Assembly (NCBI GenBank): GCA_963618735.1
Contig: CAVEUM010000008.1
Location: 21,247-85,246 of the forward strand
Origin: CAKUFA01 sp963618735
GTDB lineage: Bacteria; Bacillota; Clostridia; Christensenellales; Aristaeellaceae
DNA length: 64,000 bases
Direction of reading: 5' to 3'
Shown: piece after piece, positions 32,665 through 41,684 of the stretch
How positions within the stretch are numbered: the stretch's first letter is position 1
Layout: the number at the start of each line of letters is the position of its first letter
Notes under the pieces: generated by a model
Databases searched by the model: none
The model's input: the letters and a program-made list of their open reading frames with translations, nothing else
What the model was told of the DNA's origin: nothing
Made by a program: the position numbers and the translations under genes

Positions 32665-34820
32665 TCAAGCTTACTGAAATCAATATTTTGAAGATGGTCA
32701 TCTTCACGATGGCTCCGTGTCTTTTGTCCGGCGGCTTTATGCTGCTGGGGAAGAAGACGAAGTTCGGCACGTGGAGCTATGCCATGCGTCAGGCAGTGAT
32801 TGGTCTCACGTTTGGCGTGCTGGCCATTCTGGGAACCCAGTTCGGCGTTTACGCGGGGGACGGCGTCATCATGAATGTGCGTGACGCGGCACCGTTGTGC
32901 GCAGGTTTATTCTTTGGCGGCCCTGCAGGCATCATCGCGGGCACCATTGGCGGATTGTATCGTTATCTGTGCGTAATGTGGGGCGGTGTCAAACTGACGC
33001 GGCTGGCATGCTCCCTTTCTACGTTTATTGCAGGTTTGGTCAGCGCCGCTTTCCGCCGCAGGCTGTTTGAAAATGAGAACTCCGGCTTCCTGTCCAGCTT
33101 TGGCATTGGCACCACCATGGAGGTGCTTCACATGCTGCTGATTCTTTCAACGAATTTGCAGCGTGTTTCCTACACCTTCCGTTACGTGCAGGCATGTTCC
33201 TTCCCAATGATTCTTTGCACGGGGCTTGCGGTCAGCCTGTCGTCCCTCGCTTGCAATCTGCCAAAGAAATACAGGAAAGAGGACTTGAAGACCAAGCGGC
33301 TGAGCTATGACTTTGGTTTCTGGCTGCTTGTCTGCGTGATCATTGCTTTTCTGGTCACCAGCACATTTACCGAGCAGATTGTCACCCACATTATCGCGGA
33401 TGATGCGGTGCTGTATCGCAACGTGACGCTCTATCTTGTTGTCTTTATGGAGATATTGATTTACACAGCATTGTTCATCCTTGTGTATGAGATGCTGAAG
33501 AAGAAGATTGTGCGCAATCTCCAGAAGGTGAATCAGGGGCTGAATGCGATTACCAACGGAAACCTGAATACCGTGATTGATGTAAGGGACTTTCAGGAAT
33601 TCGCAGAATTGTCGGATGACGTGAACGCCACCGTATCCACCCTGAAGCATTACATTTCCGAGGCAGAAGCGCGCATGAATCATGAATTGGAGATGGCGTA
33701 TCAGATTCAGCATTCCGCGCTGCCGTCGGTGTTTCCGCCGTATCCGAATCGTACGGAATTCGATATCTTTGCCTCAATGAATCCCGCAAAGGAAGTGGGC
33801 GGCGATTTTTACGATTTCTACTTCGTGAGCCGCAACCATCTGGCATTTACGGTAGCGGATGTGTCTGGCAAGGGTATTCCTGCTTCTCTGTTTATGATGA
33901 CGGCAAAAACCACCATCAAGGATTTGGCAGAAAGCGGCCTGCGGGTGAATGAGGTGCTGGAACGTGCCAACGAGCAGCTGTGCGTCAATAATGATGCTGG
34001 CATGTTCGTTACGGCATGGATTGGCATCCTGAATATCCGCACGGGTGTGGTTCATTTTGCCAACGCCGGCCATAATCCGCCGCTGGTGCGCCATGGGGAT
34101 GGCTCCTTTGAGTACCTGAGAACCCGACCGGGTCTGGTGCTGGCAGGCATGGAAGGCATGCATTACCGCGAAGAAACGGTTCAACTGCAGGTGGGGGATA
34201 CCATCTTCCTGTATACGGATGGCGTAACCGAGGCGACCAACAGCGCGAATGAACTGTATGGCGAGGTGCGCCTGCGTCATGTGCTGAATATGAGCAGGGC
34301 ACAAACCATGCAGAAGCTGTGCGCCTGCGTGAAATCAGATGTTGATATCTTTGTGGGCGACGCGCCGATGTTTGATGATATCACCATGCTGGCGCTGAAC
34401 TACAAGGGCAACCTGAAGGAAATTACCTGCCCGGCAACCATTGAAAATATCACCGCCGTGACGGAATTTGTGGATACGCAGCTGGATTTCTACGGCTGTA
34501 CCGAGAAGGCCATGCAGCAGATTAACGTGGCGCTGGATGAGATTCTCAGCAACATTGCCAGCTACGCCTATCCGAACGGCGAAGGAAACGTCACCGTGCA
34601 GGTGGATGTGAAGGATAAAGTGGTGAAAATCACCTTCAGGGATGACGGCATTGCCTTTAATCCTCTGAAGCTGGAAGACCCGGATGTTTCGCTGGATGCG
34701 GCGGAACGCTCCATCGGCGGTCTGGGAATTTTCCTGGTGAAGAAAACCATGGACAGCGTGACTTACGAGCGATGCGATGAGCAGAATGTGCTCAGGCTGG
34801 AGAAGAAGATTTTCTGCTGA
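32661..34820 (+). CDS. 5TM (LytS-type) - SpoIIE/RsbU phosphatase - RsbW-like ATPase fusion
   Basis: 719 residues. The N-terminal ~200 residues are a 5TM-5TMR_LYT sensor (DGVIMNVRDAAPLCAGL, GGPAGIIAGTIGGLYRYL), followed by a further helix pair and a HAMP-like linker (~280-350). The PP2C/SpoIIE phosphatase follows (~360-600): GGDFYDFY, VADVSGKGIPASLFM, LYTDGVTEA and DDITMLAL give the metal aspartates. The last ~130 residues are a GHKL ATPase of the RsbW type with N-box ALDEILSNIASYAY, FRDDGIAFNPL and IGGLGIFLVKK. One protein thus carries both the enzyme that activates a STAS antagonist and the enzyme that inactivates it. Confidence 0.9.
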   Translation: MIKLTEINILKMVIFTMAPCLLSGGFMLLGKKTKFGTWSYAMRQAVIGLTFGVLAILGTQFGVYAGDGVIMNVRDAAPLCAGLFFGGPAGIIAGTIGGLYRYLCVMWGGVKLTRLACSLSTFIAGLVSAAFRRRLFENENSGFLSSFGIGTTMEVLHMLLILSTNLQRVSYTFRYVQACSFPMILCTGLAVSLSSLACNLPKKYRKEDLKTKRLSYDFGFWLLVCVIIAFLVTSTFTEQIVTHIIADDAVLYRNVTLYLVVFMEILIYTALFILVYEMLKKKIVRNLQKVNQGLNAITNGNLNTVIDVRDFQEFAELSDDVNATVSTLKHYISEAEARMNHELEMAYQIQHSALPSVFPPYPNRTEFDIFASMNPAKEVGGDFYDFYFVSRNHLAFTVADVSGKGIPASLFMMTAKTTIKDLAESGLRVNEVLERANEQLCVNNDAGMFVTAWIGILNIRTGVVHFANAGHNPPLVRHGDGSFEYLRTRPGLVLAGMEGMHYREETVQLQVGDTIFLYTDGVTEATNSANELYGEVRLRHVLNMSRAQTMQKLCACVKSDVDIFVGDAPMFDDITMLALNYKGNLKEITCPATIENITAVTEFVDTQLDFYGCTEKAMQQINVALDEILSNIASYAYPNGEGNVTVQVDVKDKVVKITFRDDGIAFNPLKLEDPDVSLDAAERSIGGLGIFLVKKTMDSVTYERCDEQNVLRLEKKIFC

Positions 34821-34880
34821 GTACTGCGTTTCGCAAAATGTGCGGCAAAAATAAAGCGACCTCACGAGGAGGAGAAAACA

Positions 34881-36053
34881 GTGAATACGAGCCTTCAAAA
34901 TGGAACCCTGACCGTGCAGCTGGCAGGACGAATTGACTCTACCAATGCTGCAGAAGCGGAGAAGAAAATCAACGAAGCGTGCGCCTTGCAGCCTCATGAG
35001 GCGCTGGTTATGGACATGGAGGAGCTTGAATACATCTCCAGTGCCGGCCTTCGTGTGCTTTTGCGCTTGAGAAAGGCGGAGAAGCAGTTCAGTCTGGTGA
35101 ACGTGAACACGGCTGTCTATGAAATCCTGGAAATGACAGGCTTCACGGAAATGATGACCGTGCAGAAGGCTTATCGCCGCTTGAGCGTGGAGGGATGCGA
35201 GGTCATTGGTCAGGGCTCTAACGGCAAGGTGTATCGGCTGGACCGGGATACCATCATCAAGGTGTACTTTAATCCCGACAGCCTGCCGGACATCCAGCGC
35301 GAACGTGCTCTGGCGCATAAAGCCTTTGTGCTGGGCATTCCTACGGCCATCCCTTACGATGTGGTGAAGGTGGGAAACAGCTACGGCTCTGTGTTTGAAA
35401 TGCTCAATGCCAAAACCTTCTCACAGCTGATCAGCACCGAGCCTGCTCGCATGGGCGAGTACGCGGACATGTATGTGGAGCTGCTGAAAACCATCCATTC
35501 CACCCATGTGGAAAAGGGCGAAATGCCCTGCATGAAGGATGTGGTCATGGGCTGGGTGGAGTTTCTGAAGGAATATCTGCCCAAGGATCAGGGCGAGAAG
35601 CTGTGCGCCTTGGTGGATGCGGTGCCTGACCGTGATACCATGATCCATGGTGATTATCACACCAACAATCTGATGATGCAGAACGGGGAAGTCCTGCTTA
35701 TTGATATGGATACCCTGTGCGTGGGTCATCCCGTGTTTGAGCTGGCCAGCATGTACCTGGGCTTTGTGGGCTTTGGCGAAAGCGACCCGAACATCACCCA
35801 GAACTTTATGGGCATGAGTTACGACCTGACCCGCCAGTTCTGGCACATGAGCCTGAAGCGCTACCTGAATGACGCGGATGACGAAACGGTGCGCAATGTG
35901 GAAATGAAGGCCATGCTGATTGGCTCTGCACGGCTGATGCGCCGCACGATTCGCCGTGTTGGGCTGGACACGGAAGAAGGCCGCAAGGTGATTGAACTGT
36001 GCCGAAAGCATATTGCTGAGGCATTGGCTGTGTTGGATACATTGGACTTTTGA
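34881..36053 (+). CDS. STAS domain fused to an APH/choline-kinase-like phosphotransferase
   Basis: 390 residues from a GTG at 34881 with AGGAGGAG upstream. Residues 1-100 are a complete STAS domain with the phospho-loop LEYISSAGLRVLLRL. From ~105 a protein-kinase-like fold begins: the glycine loop VIGQGSNGKVYRL, IIKVYF with the ATP-site Lys, the catalytic loop IHGDYHTNNLM (D258, N263) and the metal Asp in LIDMDTL (D275/D277). The kinase half is of the aminoglycoside phosphotransferase class. This fusion, in an operon with a STAS protein and the SpoIIE-HATPase, suggests that the partner switch controls the kinase directly. Its substrate is unknown. Confidence 0.87.
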   Translation: MNTSLQNGTLTVQLAGRIDSTNAAEAEKKINEACALQPHEALVMDMEELEYISSAGLRVLLRLRKAEKQFSLVNVNTAVYEILEMTGFTEMMTVQKAYRRLSVEGCEVIGQGSNGKVYRLDRDTIIKVYFNPDSLPDIQRERALAHKAFVLGIPTAIPYDVVKVGNSYGSVFEMLNAKTFSQLISTEPARMGEYADMYVELLKTIHSTHVEKGEMPCMKDVVMGWVEFLKEYLPKDQGEKLCALVDAVPDRDTMIHGDYHTNNLMMQNGEVLLIDMDTLCVGHPVFELASMYLGFVGFGESDPNITQNFMGMSYDLTRQFWHMSLKRYLNDADDETVRNVEMKAMLIGSARLMRRTIRRVGLDTEEGRKVIELCRKHIAEALAVLDTLDF

Positions 36054-36070
36054 GACGGAGGAGGCAAGTC

Positions 36071-37012
36071 ATGCGAAAAATGATTGCACTTTCTTTGATG
36101 GCGATGCTCCTGATGGGACTTCATGTGTCCTGCGCGGAAGAAGCAGATGATACGGAAATAAATGCGCCCGCTGCGCAGGTGAAGACCGCGACGGTGGGAC
36201 TGGTGGAAATGGACTATGCGGTGTTCGGCCAGGGCGCAAGGACGCTTGTCATCATTCCCGGATTGTCCGTCCATAGCGTGATGGGTTCTGCAGATGCCAT
36301 CGCGGCAGGCTATCAGGACTTCACAAAGGACTACACCGTATATGTGTTTGATCGGGCAAAGCATATTGCCAGCGGCTATTCCATTCGTGATATGGCAGAA
36401 GACACCGCGACCGTCATGAAAGCGCTGGGCATTAAGAATGCGGACATCTTCGGCGCTTCTCAGGGCGGCATGATTGCCCAGTATCTGGCCATTGATCACC
36501 CTGAACTGGTGCATCGCATGATCCTCGCCTCCACCCTGTGCACCTACAATGATACGTTCCTGAGCGTGCTGGACGAGTGGATTCGCCTGGCAGAAGCCAA
36601 GGATGAAACGGGATTGCTGGAAAGCTTTGCGGAGAAGGTGTACTCGGAAGCAACGCTGAGCGCATATCACGACTACCTGATTTCCTCCAACCGCGGCATT
36701 ACGGATGAGGAGTATGAGCGGTTCGTCATTCTGGCGGAAGCGTGTGAACGGTTTGATTGCACGGATGAAATCAACAGGATTCAGTGCCCTGTGCTGGTAT
36801 TGGGCAGCCATGGAGATCACGTGACAACGTCGGAAGGCTCTGAAGACATTGCAAGGCGACTGTCTTGCGAGCTGTTCCTGTATAATGAAGAGTACGGTCA
36901 CGGCGTATATGATGAAGCACCGGACTATAAGGAGCGCTGCCTGAAGTTCCTGCAGCAGGGGATGGAAGAAGAAACTGCTGATGCCGAGGATGACTCGGAA
37001 GAAGATGAATAA
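36071..37012 (+). CDS. Secreted alpha/beta hydrolase
   Basis: 313 residues from the ATG at 36071, which follows GGAGGAGG. The signal peptide MRKMIALSLMAMLLMGLHVSCA has no good lipobox; cleavage after SCA or close by is likely. The hydrolase core shows the nucleophile elbow IFGASQGGM, the acid in LVLGSHGDHV and the His in EYGHGVYDEA. Residues near the C-terminus form an acidic tail (EEETADAEDDSEEDE). It is the last gene of the HD/STAS operon before a terminator. Esterase or lipase activity on an extracellular substrate is the general expectation. Confidence 0.87.
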   Translation: MRKMIALSLMAMLLMGLHVSCAEEADDTEINAPAAQVKTATVGLVEMDYAVFGQGARTLVIIPGLSVHSVMGSADAIAAGYQDFTKDYTVYVFDRAKHIASGYSIRDMAEDTATVMKALGIKNADIFGASQGGMIAQYLAIDHPELVHRMILASTLCTYNDTFLSVLDEWIRLAEAKDETGLLESFAEKVYSEATLSAYHDYLISSNRGITDEEYERFVILAEACERFDCTDEINRIQCPVLVLGSHGDHVTTSEGSEDIARRLSCELFLYNEEYGHGVYDEAPDYKERCLKFLQQGMEEETADAEDDSEEDE

Positions 37013-37053
37013 AAAAATTCCCGACTGCCGCATGGTGGTCGGGAATTTTTTAT
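37012..37053. terminator. Bidirectional terminator
   Basis: AAATTCCCGAC and GTCGGGAATTT pair, flanked by an A-run and a T-run. It separates the signalling operon from the convergent araC-type gene. Confidence 0.88.
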
Positions 37054-37085
37054 GGTGGGGAAAAGATTCGCAGGGAAGAAGCGAG

Positions 37086-37823
37086 TTATCCCTCCATGGC
37101 TAGCATCATAGGGAGAAACTGAGGCTCTGGTTCGCAGCGCATAAAGCTGCGTCGGTACTGCATGGGGGATTGTCCCAATTCCTTCTTAAAAACTGTGGAA
37201 AAGTAGGCCGCCGTTTGATAGCCGCAGGCCTGAGAAATGTCCTCCACAGTGCGCTGAGTTGTGCGCAGGAGAAACTGGGCACGCTTTAGCCGCTGGTTTT
37301 TGACATAATCGCCAAAGGTGCGGCCGGTAACATTGCTGAAGATTTCGCACAGGTGACACTTGCTGATAAAGATGGCACTGCTCACGGCCTGCAGAGATAA
37401 GTCATCGCTCAGATGCGATTGAATGTAGGCACAGGCGTTTTCAAAATGGGACTGGCTAAGCTGATAGGCTCTGGTGGCATGGTGATAATCCATAATGATG
37501 CAATCCCCTGCATCCAGCAAATCCCGGGTGCTGGCGATGGTGCGGCTGTGTGCCCGATTCCGATAGCAGCATTCCGTAAGGGATAGATTCAAGTGATACT
37601 GAAGATAATCATAAAGTCCGCGGTTAAGGGAGGTGAGCAAAATAAAGCGCTGCTCGGTATTCATTTCACCATGAAGACGCGTAATCCGCGCTACCTGCTG
37701 ATGAAAAGCCTCCATGGCTCCCTGAGCGTTTTCAAGCACAAATGCCTCGCATACACTTCGTTGATTGTAAAGCAAATCCCAATAATTCATGCTTTCCTGA
37801 TGGTCTGTTCCGCGTTTTGCCAT
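37086..37823 (-). CDS. AraC-family transcriptional regulator
   Basis: 245 residues from the ATG at 37823, with GAGGAGG upstream. The C-terminal ~100 residues are the double HTH: ENACAYIQSHLSDDLSLQAVSSAIFISKCHL / FGDYVKNQRLKRAQFLL / TVEDISQACGYQTAAYFSTVFKKELGQSPMQYR. The N-terminal ~130 residues are helical and lack a cupin or GGDEF-like motif, so the effector is not obvious. It is divergent from the nitrogenase-like operon with a 260-bp gap, which makes it the prime candidate for that operon's regulator. Confidence 0.92.
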   Translation of the reverse strand: MAKRGTDHQESMNYWDLLYNQRSVCEAFVLENAQGAMEAFHQQVARITRLHGEMNTEQRFILLTSLNRGLYDYLQYHLNLSLTECCYRNRAHSRTIASTRDLLDAGDCIIMDYHHATRAYQLSQSHFENACAYIQSHLSDDLSLQAVSSAIFISKCHLCEIFSNVTGRTFGDYVKNQRLKRAQFLLRTTQRTVEDISQACGYQTAAYFSTVFKKELGQSPMQYRRSFMRCEPEPQFLPMMLAMEG

Positions 37824-37911
37824 ACGTTTTCCTCCTCGCTGGGGTTCGGTGAGCATCCAAAGATTTTGAAATTTCATCCGCAGAATTTGCATTTTCAGAA
37901 GGAGCCCCCTC

Positions 37912-37920
37912 TGCTATAAT
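37912..37920 (+). promoter_or_regulatory. Extended -10 promoter of the nitrogenase-like operon
   Basis: TGCTATAAT (TATAAT 37915-37920) lacks a good -35, as expected for an activator-dependent promoter. It implies a leader of about 155 nt before the GTG start. Confidence 0.5.
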
Positions 37921-37946
37921 GAATCCTGCAATGAGGTTGCGTGCAG

Positions 37947-37980
37947 CGGTTAGCCATGTCAAACCGTTAGTCACAACTAA
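37947..37980. promoter_or_regulatory. Repeat elements in the araC/nif-like intergenic region
   Basis: CGGTTAGCCA (37947) and CCGTTAGTCA (37964) form an imperfect direct repeat 17 bp apart. TTAGTCACAACTAA is an inverted repeat overlapping the second copy. Either could bind a regulator or shape the leader RNA. Confidence 0.3.
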
Positions 37981-38083
37981 TATTGTATCGCATCCATCAG
38001 ACATCTGTCAAGGTGATTTCTGAAAGGAAAGACGTCAGATTCGGATGGATCGGGGAATGTCATGAGGTGAAAGGAGATCATTC

Positions 38084-38860
38084 GTGAGAAAGATCGCAAT
38101 CTATGGCAAGGGCGGTATCGGCAAGTCCACCACGACTTCCAACCTGTCTGCTGCTCTGGCCAGGAAAGGTTATCGCGTGATGCAGATTGGCTGTGACCCC
38201 AAGGCGGACTCCACCAAGGGACTCATGGGCGGCAAGCGCATCCCCACGGTGCTGGAACAGCTGCGTGAGAAGGGTGACGAGCTGAAGCTGACAGATATCG
38301 TGTTTGAAGGCTACAGCGGCGTGATGTGTGTGGAATCCGGCGGCCCGACCCCCGGCGTTGGCTGTGCAGGACGCGGTATTATTTCAGCCTTCGAGAAGCT
38401 GGCAGAACTGAAGGCGTTCGAGACCTATAAGCCGGACATCGTGATTTATGATGTGCTGGGCGATGTGGTTTGCGGCGGCTTTGCCATGCCGATTCGTGAA
38501 GGCTATGCGCGCGAAGTGTTTATTGTATCCTCCGGCGAGATGATGGCGCTGTACGCGGCGAACAACATTGCGCAGGCCATCCGCAATTTCGGCAAGCGCG
38601 GATACGCAAAGCTGTGCGGCATTATTCTCAATGCCCGCAACATTGCCGATGAACAGGAGATTGTCCGGAAAGCGGCGGACGAAATCGGCACCCAGGTGGT
38701 GACGTACATCCCCCGCAGCGGCGACATTCAAAAGGCGGAAGCAGGCGGCGGCACGGTGTTCGAGTGCCTCGAATCTTCCCCCATGCATGCGGTGTATAAC
38801 GATCTTGCAGATCGTGTACTCAATATGACCCAGGATGAGAAAGGAGATCAGGAAGTATGA
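38084..38860 (+). CDS. NifH-like ATP-dependent Fe protein
   Basis: 258 residues from a GTG at 38084, 7 nt after AAAGGAG. It has P-loop IYGKGGIGKST, switch-type IGCDPKADST, and both subunit-bridging [4Fe-4S] cysteines: C94 in PGVGCAGRGI and C130 in VLGDVVCGGFAMP. R97 corresponds to the ADP-ribosylated Arg of nitrogenase Fe protein. A homodimer should pass electrons, with ATP hydrolysis, to the NifD/NifK-like pair encoded downstream. It is shorter than NifH (~290) and lacks its C-terminal extension. The next gene overlaps by ATGA, and between it and the catalytic subunits lies a whole ABC importer. Confidence 0.93.
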   Translation: MRKIAIYGKGGIGKSTTTSNLSAALARKGYRVMQIGCDPKADSTKGLMGGKRIPTVLEQLREKGDELKLTDIVFEGYSGVMCVESGGPTPGVGCAGRGIISAFEKLAELKAFETYKPDIVIYDVLGDVVCGGFAMPIREGYAREVFIVSSGEMMALYAANNIAQAIRNFGKRGYAKLCGIILNARNIADEQEIVRKAADEIGTQVVTYIPRSGDIQKAEAGGGTVFECLESSPMHAVYNDLADRVLNMTQDEKGDQEV

Positions 38861-39843
38861 AGAAGTTTCTCTCGTTGATCCTTTGTGTTGCTATGGTGCT
38901 TTCCATCACCGCTTTTGCAGGTGCTGAAGAGACCGAAAATGGTGAAGTGGTGCTCTATTATCCCAGCTACCTGCAGGAGAGTGAGGGCGAAACCCTGACG
39001 CTGGCCAAGATGCCTGAGCGCATTGTGTGCCTGTCCAACGCAGCGCTGCAGATTCTGGTTCGCTGCGACATTCACCCCGTGGCTGTGACCAGCCCCGCAA
39101 GCTCTGTTGAGTATCCCGACTGGGTGGCTGAGCTGCCTGTTATTTCTACCAGCATGAACAGCCTGGACATTGAGGCTGTGCTGTCCTATGAGCCTGACCT
39201 GGTTATCGTCGGCAGCTATCAGAAGGAAACCTACGGCCAGCAGTTCGCTGACGCAGGCGTGAGCGTGTACTACACCAGCGAAGGTCCTTCTATTGCCTAC
39301 AACGAAGCCAAGGAAGAAGCTCTGACCCTGGCCAAGTCCTTCGGCACCGAAGAATTGGTGAATGAGATCACCGCTGAGTTCGCTGCTGTGGAAGAGCGTG
39401 CCGCCAACTATTGCGCCACCCATTCCACCAAGACCATGATGATCTTCTTCTACACCCCCGGCACCTATCAGCAGACCTCTCAGGGCTACCTGGGCAGCAT
39501 GCTGTCCCTGCTTCCCTTCGAGAACCTGTCTGACTCTCTGGTCGATCCTTCCAGCCGCACGGTGACCATGGATACCGAAACCGCACTCACCGCTAACCCT
39601 GAAGTGATCTTCGCCATTTCTCCTACCGCCGCCACCACCGATGTGCTGGAGCAGCTGTACAAGGAAACCTTTGATGAGAACCCTGACCTGTGGAATCAGC
39701 TGGACGCTGTGAAGAATGACAACATCATCTACCTCACCAGCGAGTATGTGACCTCCAAGGGCATTCAGATTGTGAACAGCGTGAACAAGCTCATTGACAT
39801 GCTGGAGGAGCGCTTCCCTGCGGACGTTACTGCAAGCAACTAA
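38857..39843 (+). CDS. ABC importer substrate-binding protein (FecB/BtuF type)
   Basis: 328 residues. Signal peptide MKKFLSLILCVAMVLSITAFAGA ends in an AGA|E type I site rather than a lipobox. The mature part is a class III (helical-backbone) binding protein: MPERIVCLSNAALQILVRC, LDIEAVLSYEPDLVIVGSYQ, and NDNIIYLTSEYVTSKG. This class binds siderophores, haem, cobalamin and other tetrapyrrole-sized ligands. It is encoded within the nitrogenase-like operon, so the imported ligand is probably the substrate or the metal/cofactor of that enzyme. Confidence 0.92.
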   Translation: MKKFLSLILCVAMVLSITAFAGAEETENGEVVLYYPSYLQESEGETLTLAKMPERIVCLSNAALQILVRCDIHPVAVTSPASSVEYPDWVAELPVISTSMNSLDIEAVLSYEPDLVIVGSYQKETYGQQFADAGVSVYYTSEGPSIAYNEAKEEALTLAKSFGTEELVNEITAEFAAVEERAANYCATHSTKTMMIFFYTPGTYQQTSQGYLGSMLSLLPFENLSDSLVDPSSRTVTMDTETALTANPEVIFAISPTAATTDVLEQLYKETFDENPDLWNQLDAVKNDNIIYLTSEYVTSKGIQIVNSVNKLIDMLEERFPADVTASN

Positions 39844-39862
39844 TCCATAAGAGGAAGAAAAA

Positions 39863-40885
39863 ATGAAAACAAAGACTACCACAAAACGGAAAGTAAGCGT
39901 GCTCAGGGTTGGAACAGTATGGCTTGTCCTGCTGATTCTGCTGGCCGTACTGTCCGTGGTGGCAGTCGCAGTCGGCAGCGCAGGATACAGCATTGAGCAG
40001 ATCCTGCGCGCTGTCTTTTCCGGGGAAGAAAGCACCATTAAGGTGATTATTATCAATCTGCGACTGCCCCGCCTTCTGCTGGCCATTATGATTGGCGCGT
40101 CTCTGTCTGCCTCGGGTGCCCTTCTGCAATCCGTAATGCGCAATCCTCTGGCAGACCCTGGCACCATTGGTGTTTCTGCCGGTGCAGGCACGGCGGCAAC
40201 GACGATTCTGCTCCTGTGCCCATCACTGACCAACTCGGTGCCCCTGTTCGCCTTTGGCGGCGCTGCCGTGGCCTGTGCACTGATTTATACCATGGCATGG
40301 AAGGGCGGCATTGATCCTGTTCGCATTATCCTTTCCGGCGTGGCCATCAACACGGTACTCAGCGCCTACAACTCCCTGCTGCAGCTGCTGTATTCCGACA
40401 GCCTGCAGGGCGTGCTGGCTTTTATGAACGGCAGCCTGTCCGGCCGCAGCTGGTCGCAGGTGCGCATCCTCGCTGTGTATGCGGGCATCGGCCTGGTGCT
40501 GTCCTTTATGTGCATCAAGAGTGCAAATACGTTGCAGCTGGGCGATGAAATGGCCAAGTCCTTGGGCGTTAACGTGAACGCCAGCCGACTGTTCCTGTCT
40601 GCTGTGTCCGCATTCTTGGCGGCGGCAACGGTGTCTGTGGCAGGCATGATCGGTTTCGTTGGCCTGGTGGTGCCGCATATCGCTCGTCTGCTTGTGGGCT
40701 CGGATTACAAGGCGATGCTGCCTACCAGCGTTCTTTTGGGCGCAGTGGTTTTGCTGGCGGCAGACACTGTAGGCCGAACCATTGTCCCTGGAATGGAAAT
40801 CCCCGTAGGCATTGTTATGTCTGTCACGGGCGGTCCGTTCTTCCTCTACATGCTGAGAAAGAAGGGAAAGGTCAGTGGAAATTAA
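39863..40885 (+). CDS. ABC importer permease (FecCD/BtuC family)
   Basis: 340 residues with about ten transmembrane helices. Family motifs are RLPRLLLAIMIGASL, LLQSVMRNPLADPGTIGVSAGA and, near the coupling helix, MIGFVGLVVPHIARLLVG. A homodimer forms the channel with the ATPase encoded next, whose GTG start overlaps the permease end by 11 bp. The N-terminus is basic (MKTKTTTKRK) and cytoplasmic. Confidence 0.94.
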   Translation: MKTKTTTKRKVSVLRVGTVWLVLLILLAVLSVVAVAVGSAGYSIEQILRAVFSGEESTIKVIIINLRLPRLLLAIMIGASLSASGALLQSVMRNPLADPGTIGVSAGAGTAATTILLLCPSLTNSVPLFAFGGAAVACALIYTMAWKGGIDPVRIILSGVAINTVLSAYNSLLQLLYSDSLQGVLAFMNGSLSGRSWSQVRILAVYAGIGLVLSFMCIKSANTLQLGDEMAKSLGVNVNASRLFLSAVSAFLAAATVSVAGMIGFVGLVVPHIARLLVGSDYKAMLPTSVLLGAVVLLAADTVGRTIVPGMEIPVGIVMSVTGGPFFLYMLRKKGKVSGN

Positions 40886-41654
40886 AGCGGAAAATATCGA
40901 GATTGCCTATGGTGATTACCTGGCGGTCAAGGATATGAACATTCGCGTGGAAAAGGGGAAGATTACCACCATTATCGGCCCCAACGGCTCCGGAAAATCG
41001 ACGGTGCTGAAGGCACTGACGCGCCTGCTCAACTATCGCAAGGGCACGGTGTATGTGGATGCTCGCAACCTGAAGGATTTTTCTGCCAAGGAGCTGGCAC
41101 GGAACATCGGCGTTCTGCCGCAGATTCACTCTGCTCCGCCGGATTTCAAGGTGAAAGAGCTGGTAAGCTACGGCCGCATGCCGTATCAGAAGTGGTACGA
41201 GCAGTGCAATGATGAGGATCAGAAAATTATCGACTGGGCCATGCAGGCAACGGGCGTGTGGGATCTGCGGGAAAAATCCATCCACGAGTGCTCTGGCGGC
41301 GAAAGCCAGCGCGTGTGGATCGCTACCGTGCTGACCCAGCAGCCTGAAATCCTCTTCCTGGATGAGCCGACAACCTACCTGGACATTTCCCACCAGCAGG
41401 AAATGATGCGTCTGGTGAAAAAGCTGAACCGTGAAAGCGGCATTGGCGTGGTGATGGTGCTCCATGACCTGAGCCATGCCATGGAGGTCAGCGACTGGGT
41501 CGTGGTCATTAAGAATGGCCGGAAGTATGATGAAGGCCGGCCGGAAGAGGTCATCAATCCTCGCATGATGCGGGAAGTGTATGATGTGGATTGCGATATC
41601 CTGACCATTCCGGGACGGGAGAAGCCCCTGATTGCCTACCGCGAAATTTCATAA
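40875..41654 (+). CDS. ABC importer ATPase (FecE/BtuD family)
   Basis: 259 residues from a GTG at 40875. Walker A IIGPNGSGKSTVLKAL, signature ECSGGESQRVWIA, Walker B ILFLDEPTTYLD and the H-loop VMVLHDLSHAM are all intact. It completes a type II importer with the binding protein and permease just upstream. The C-terminus (IPGREKPLIAYREIS) is short. Confidence 0.94.
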   Translation: MEIKAENIEIAYGDYLAVKDMNIRVEKGKITTIIGPNGSGKSTVLKALTRLLNYRKGTVYVDARNLKDFSAKELARNIGVLPQIHSAPPDFKVKELVSYGRMPYQKWYEQCNDEDQKIIDWAMQATGVWDLREKSIHECSGGESQRVWIATVLTQQPEILFLDEPTTYLDISHQQEMMRLVKKLNRESGIGVVMVLHDLSHAMEVSDWVVVIKNGRKYDEGRPEEVINPRMMREVYDVDCDILTIPGREKPLIAYREIS

Positions 41655-41684
41655 TGAACCTGTCAGAAAGGAACACATGACAAG

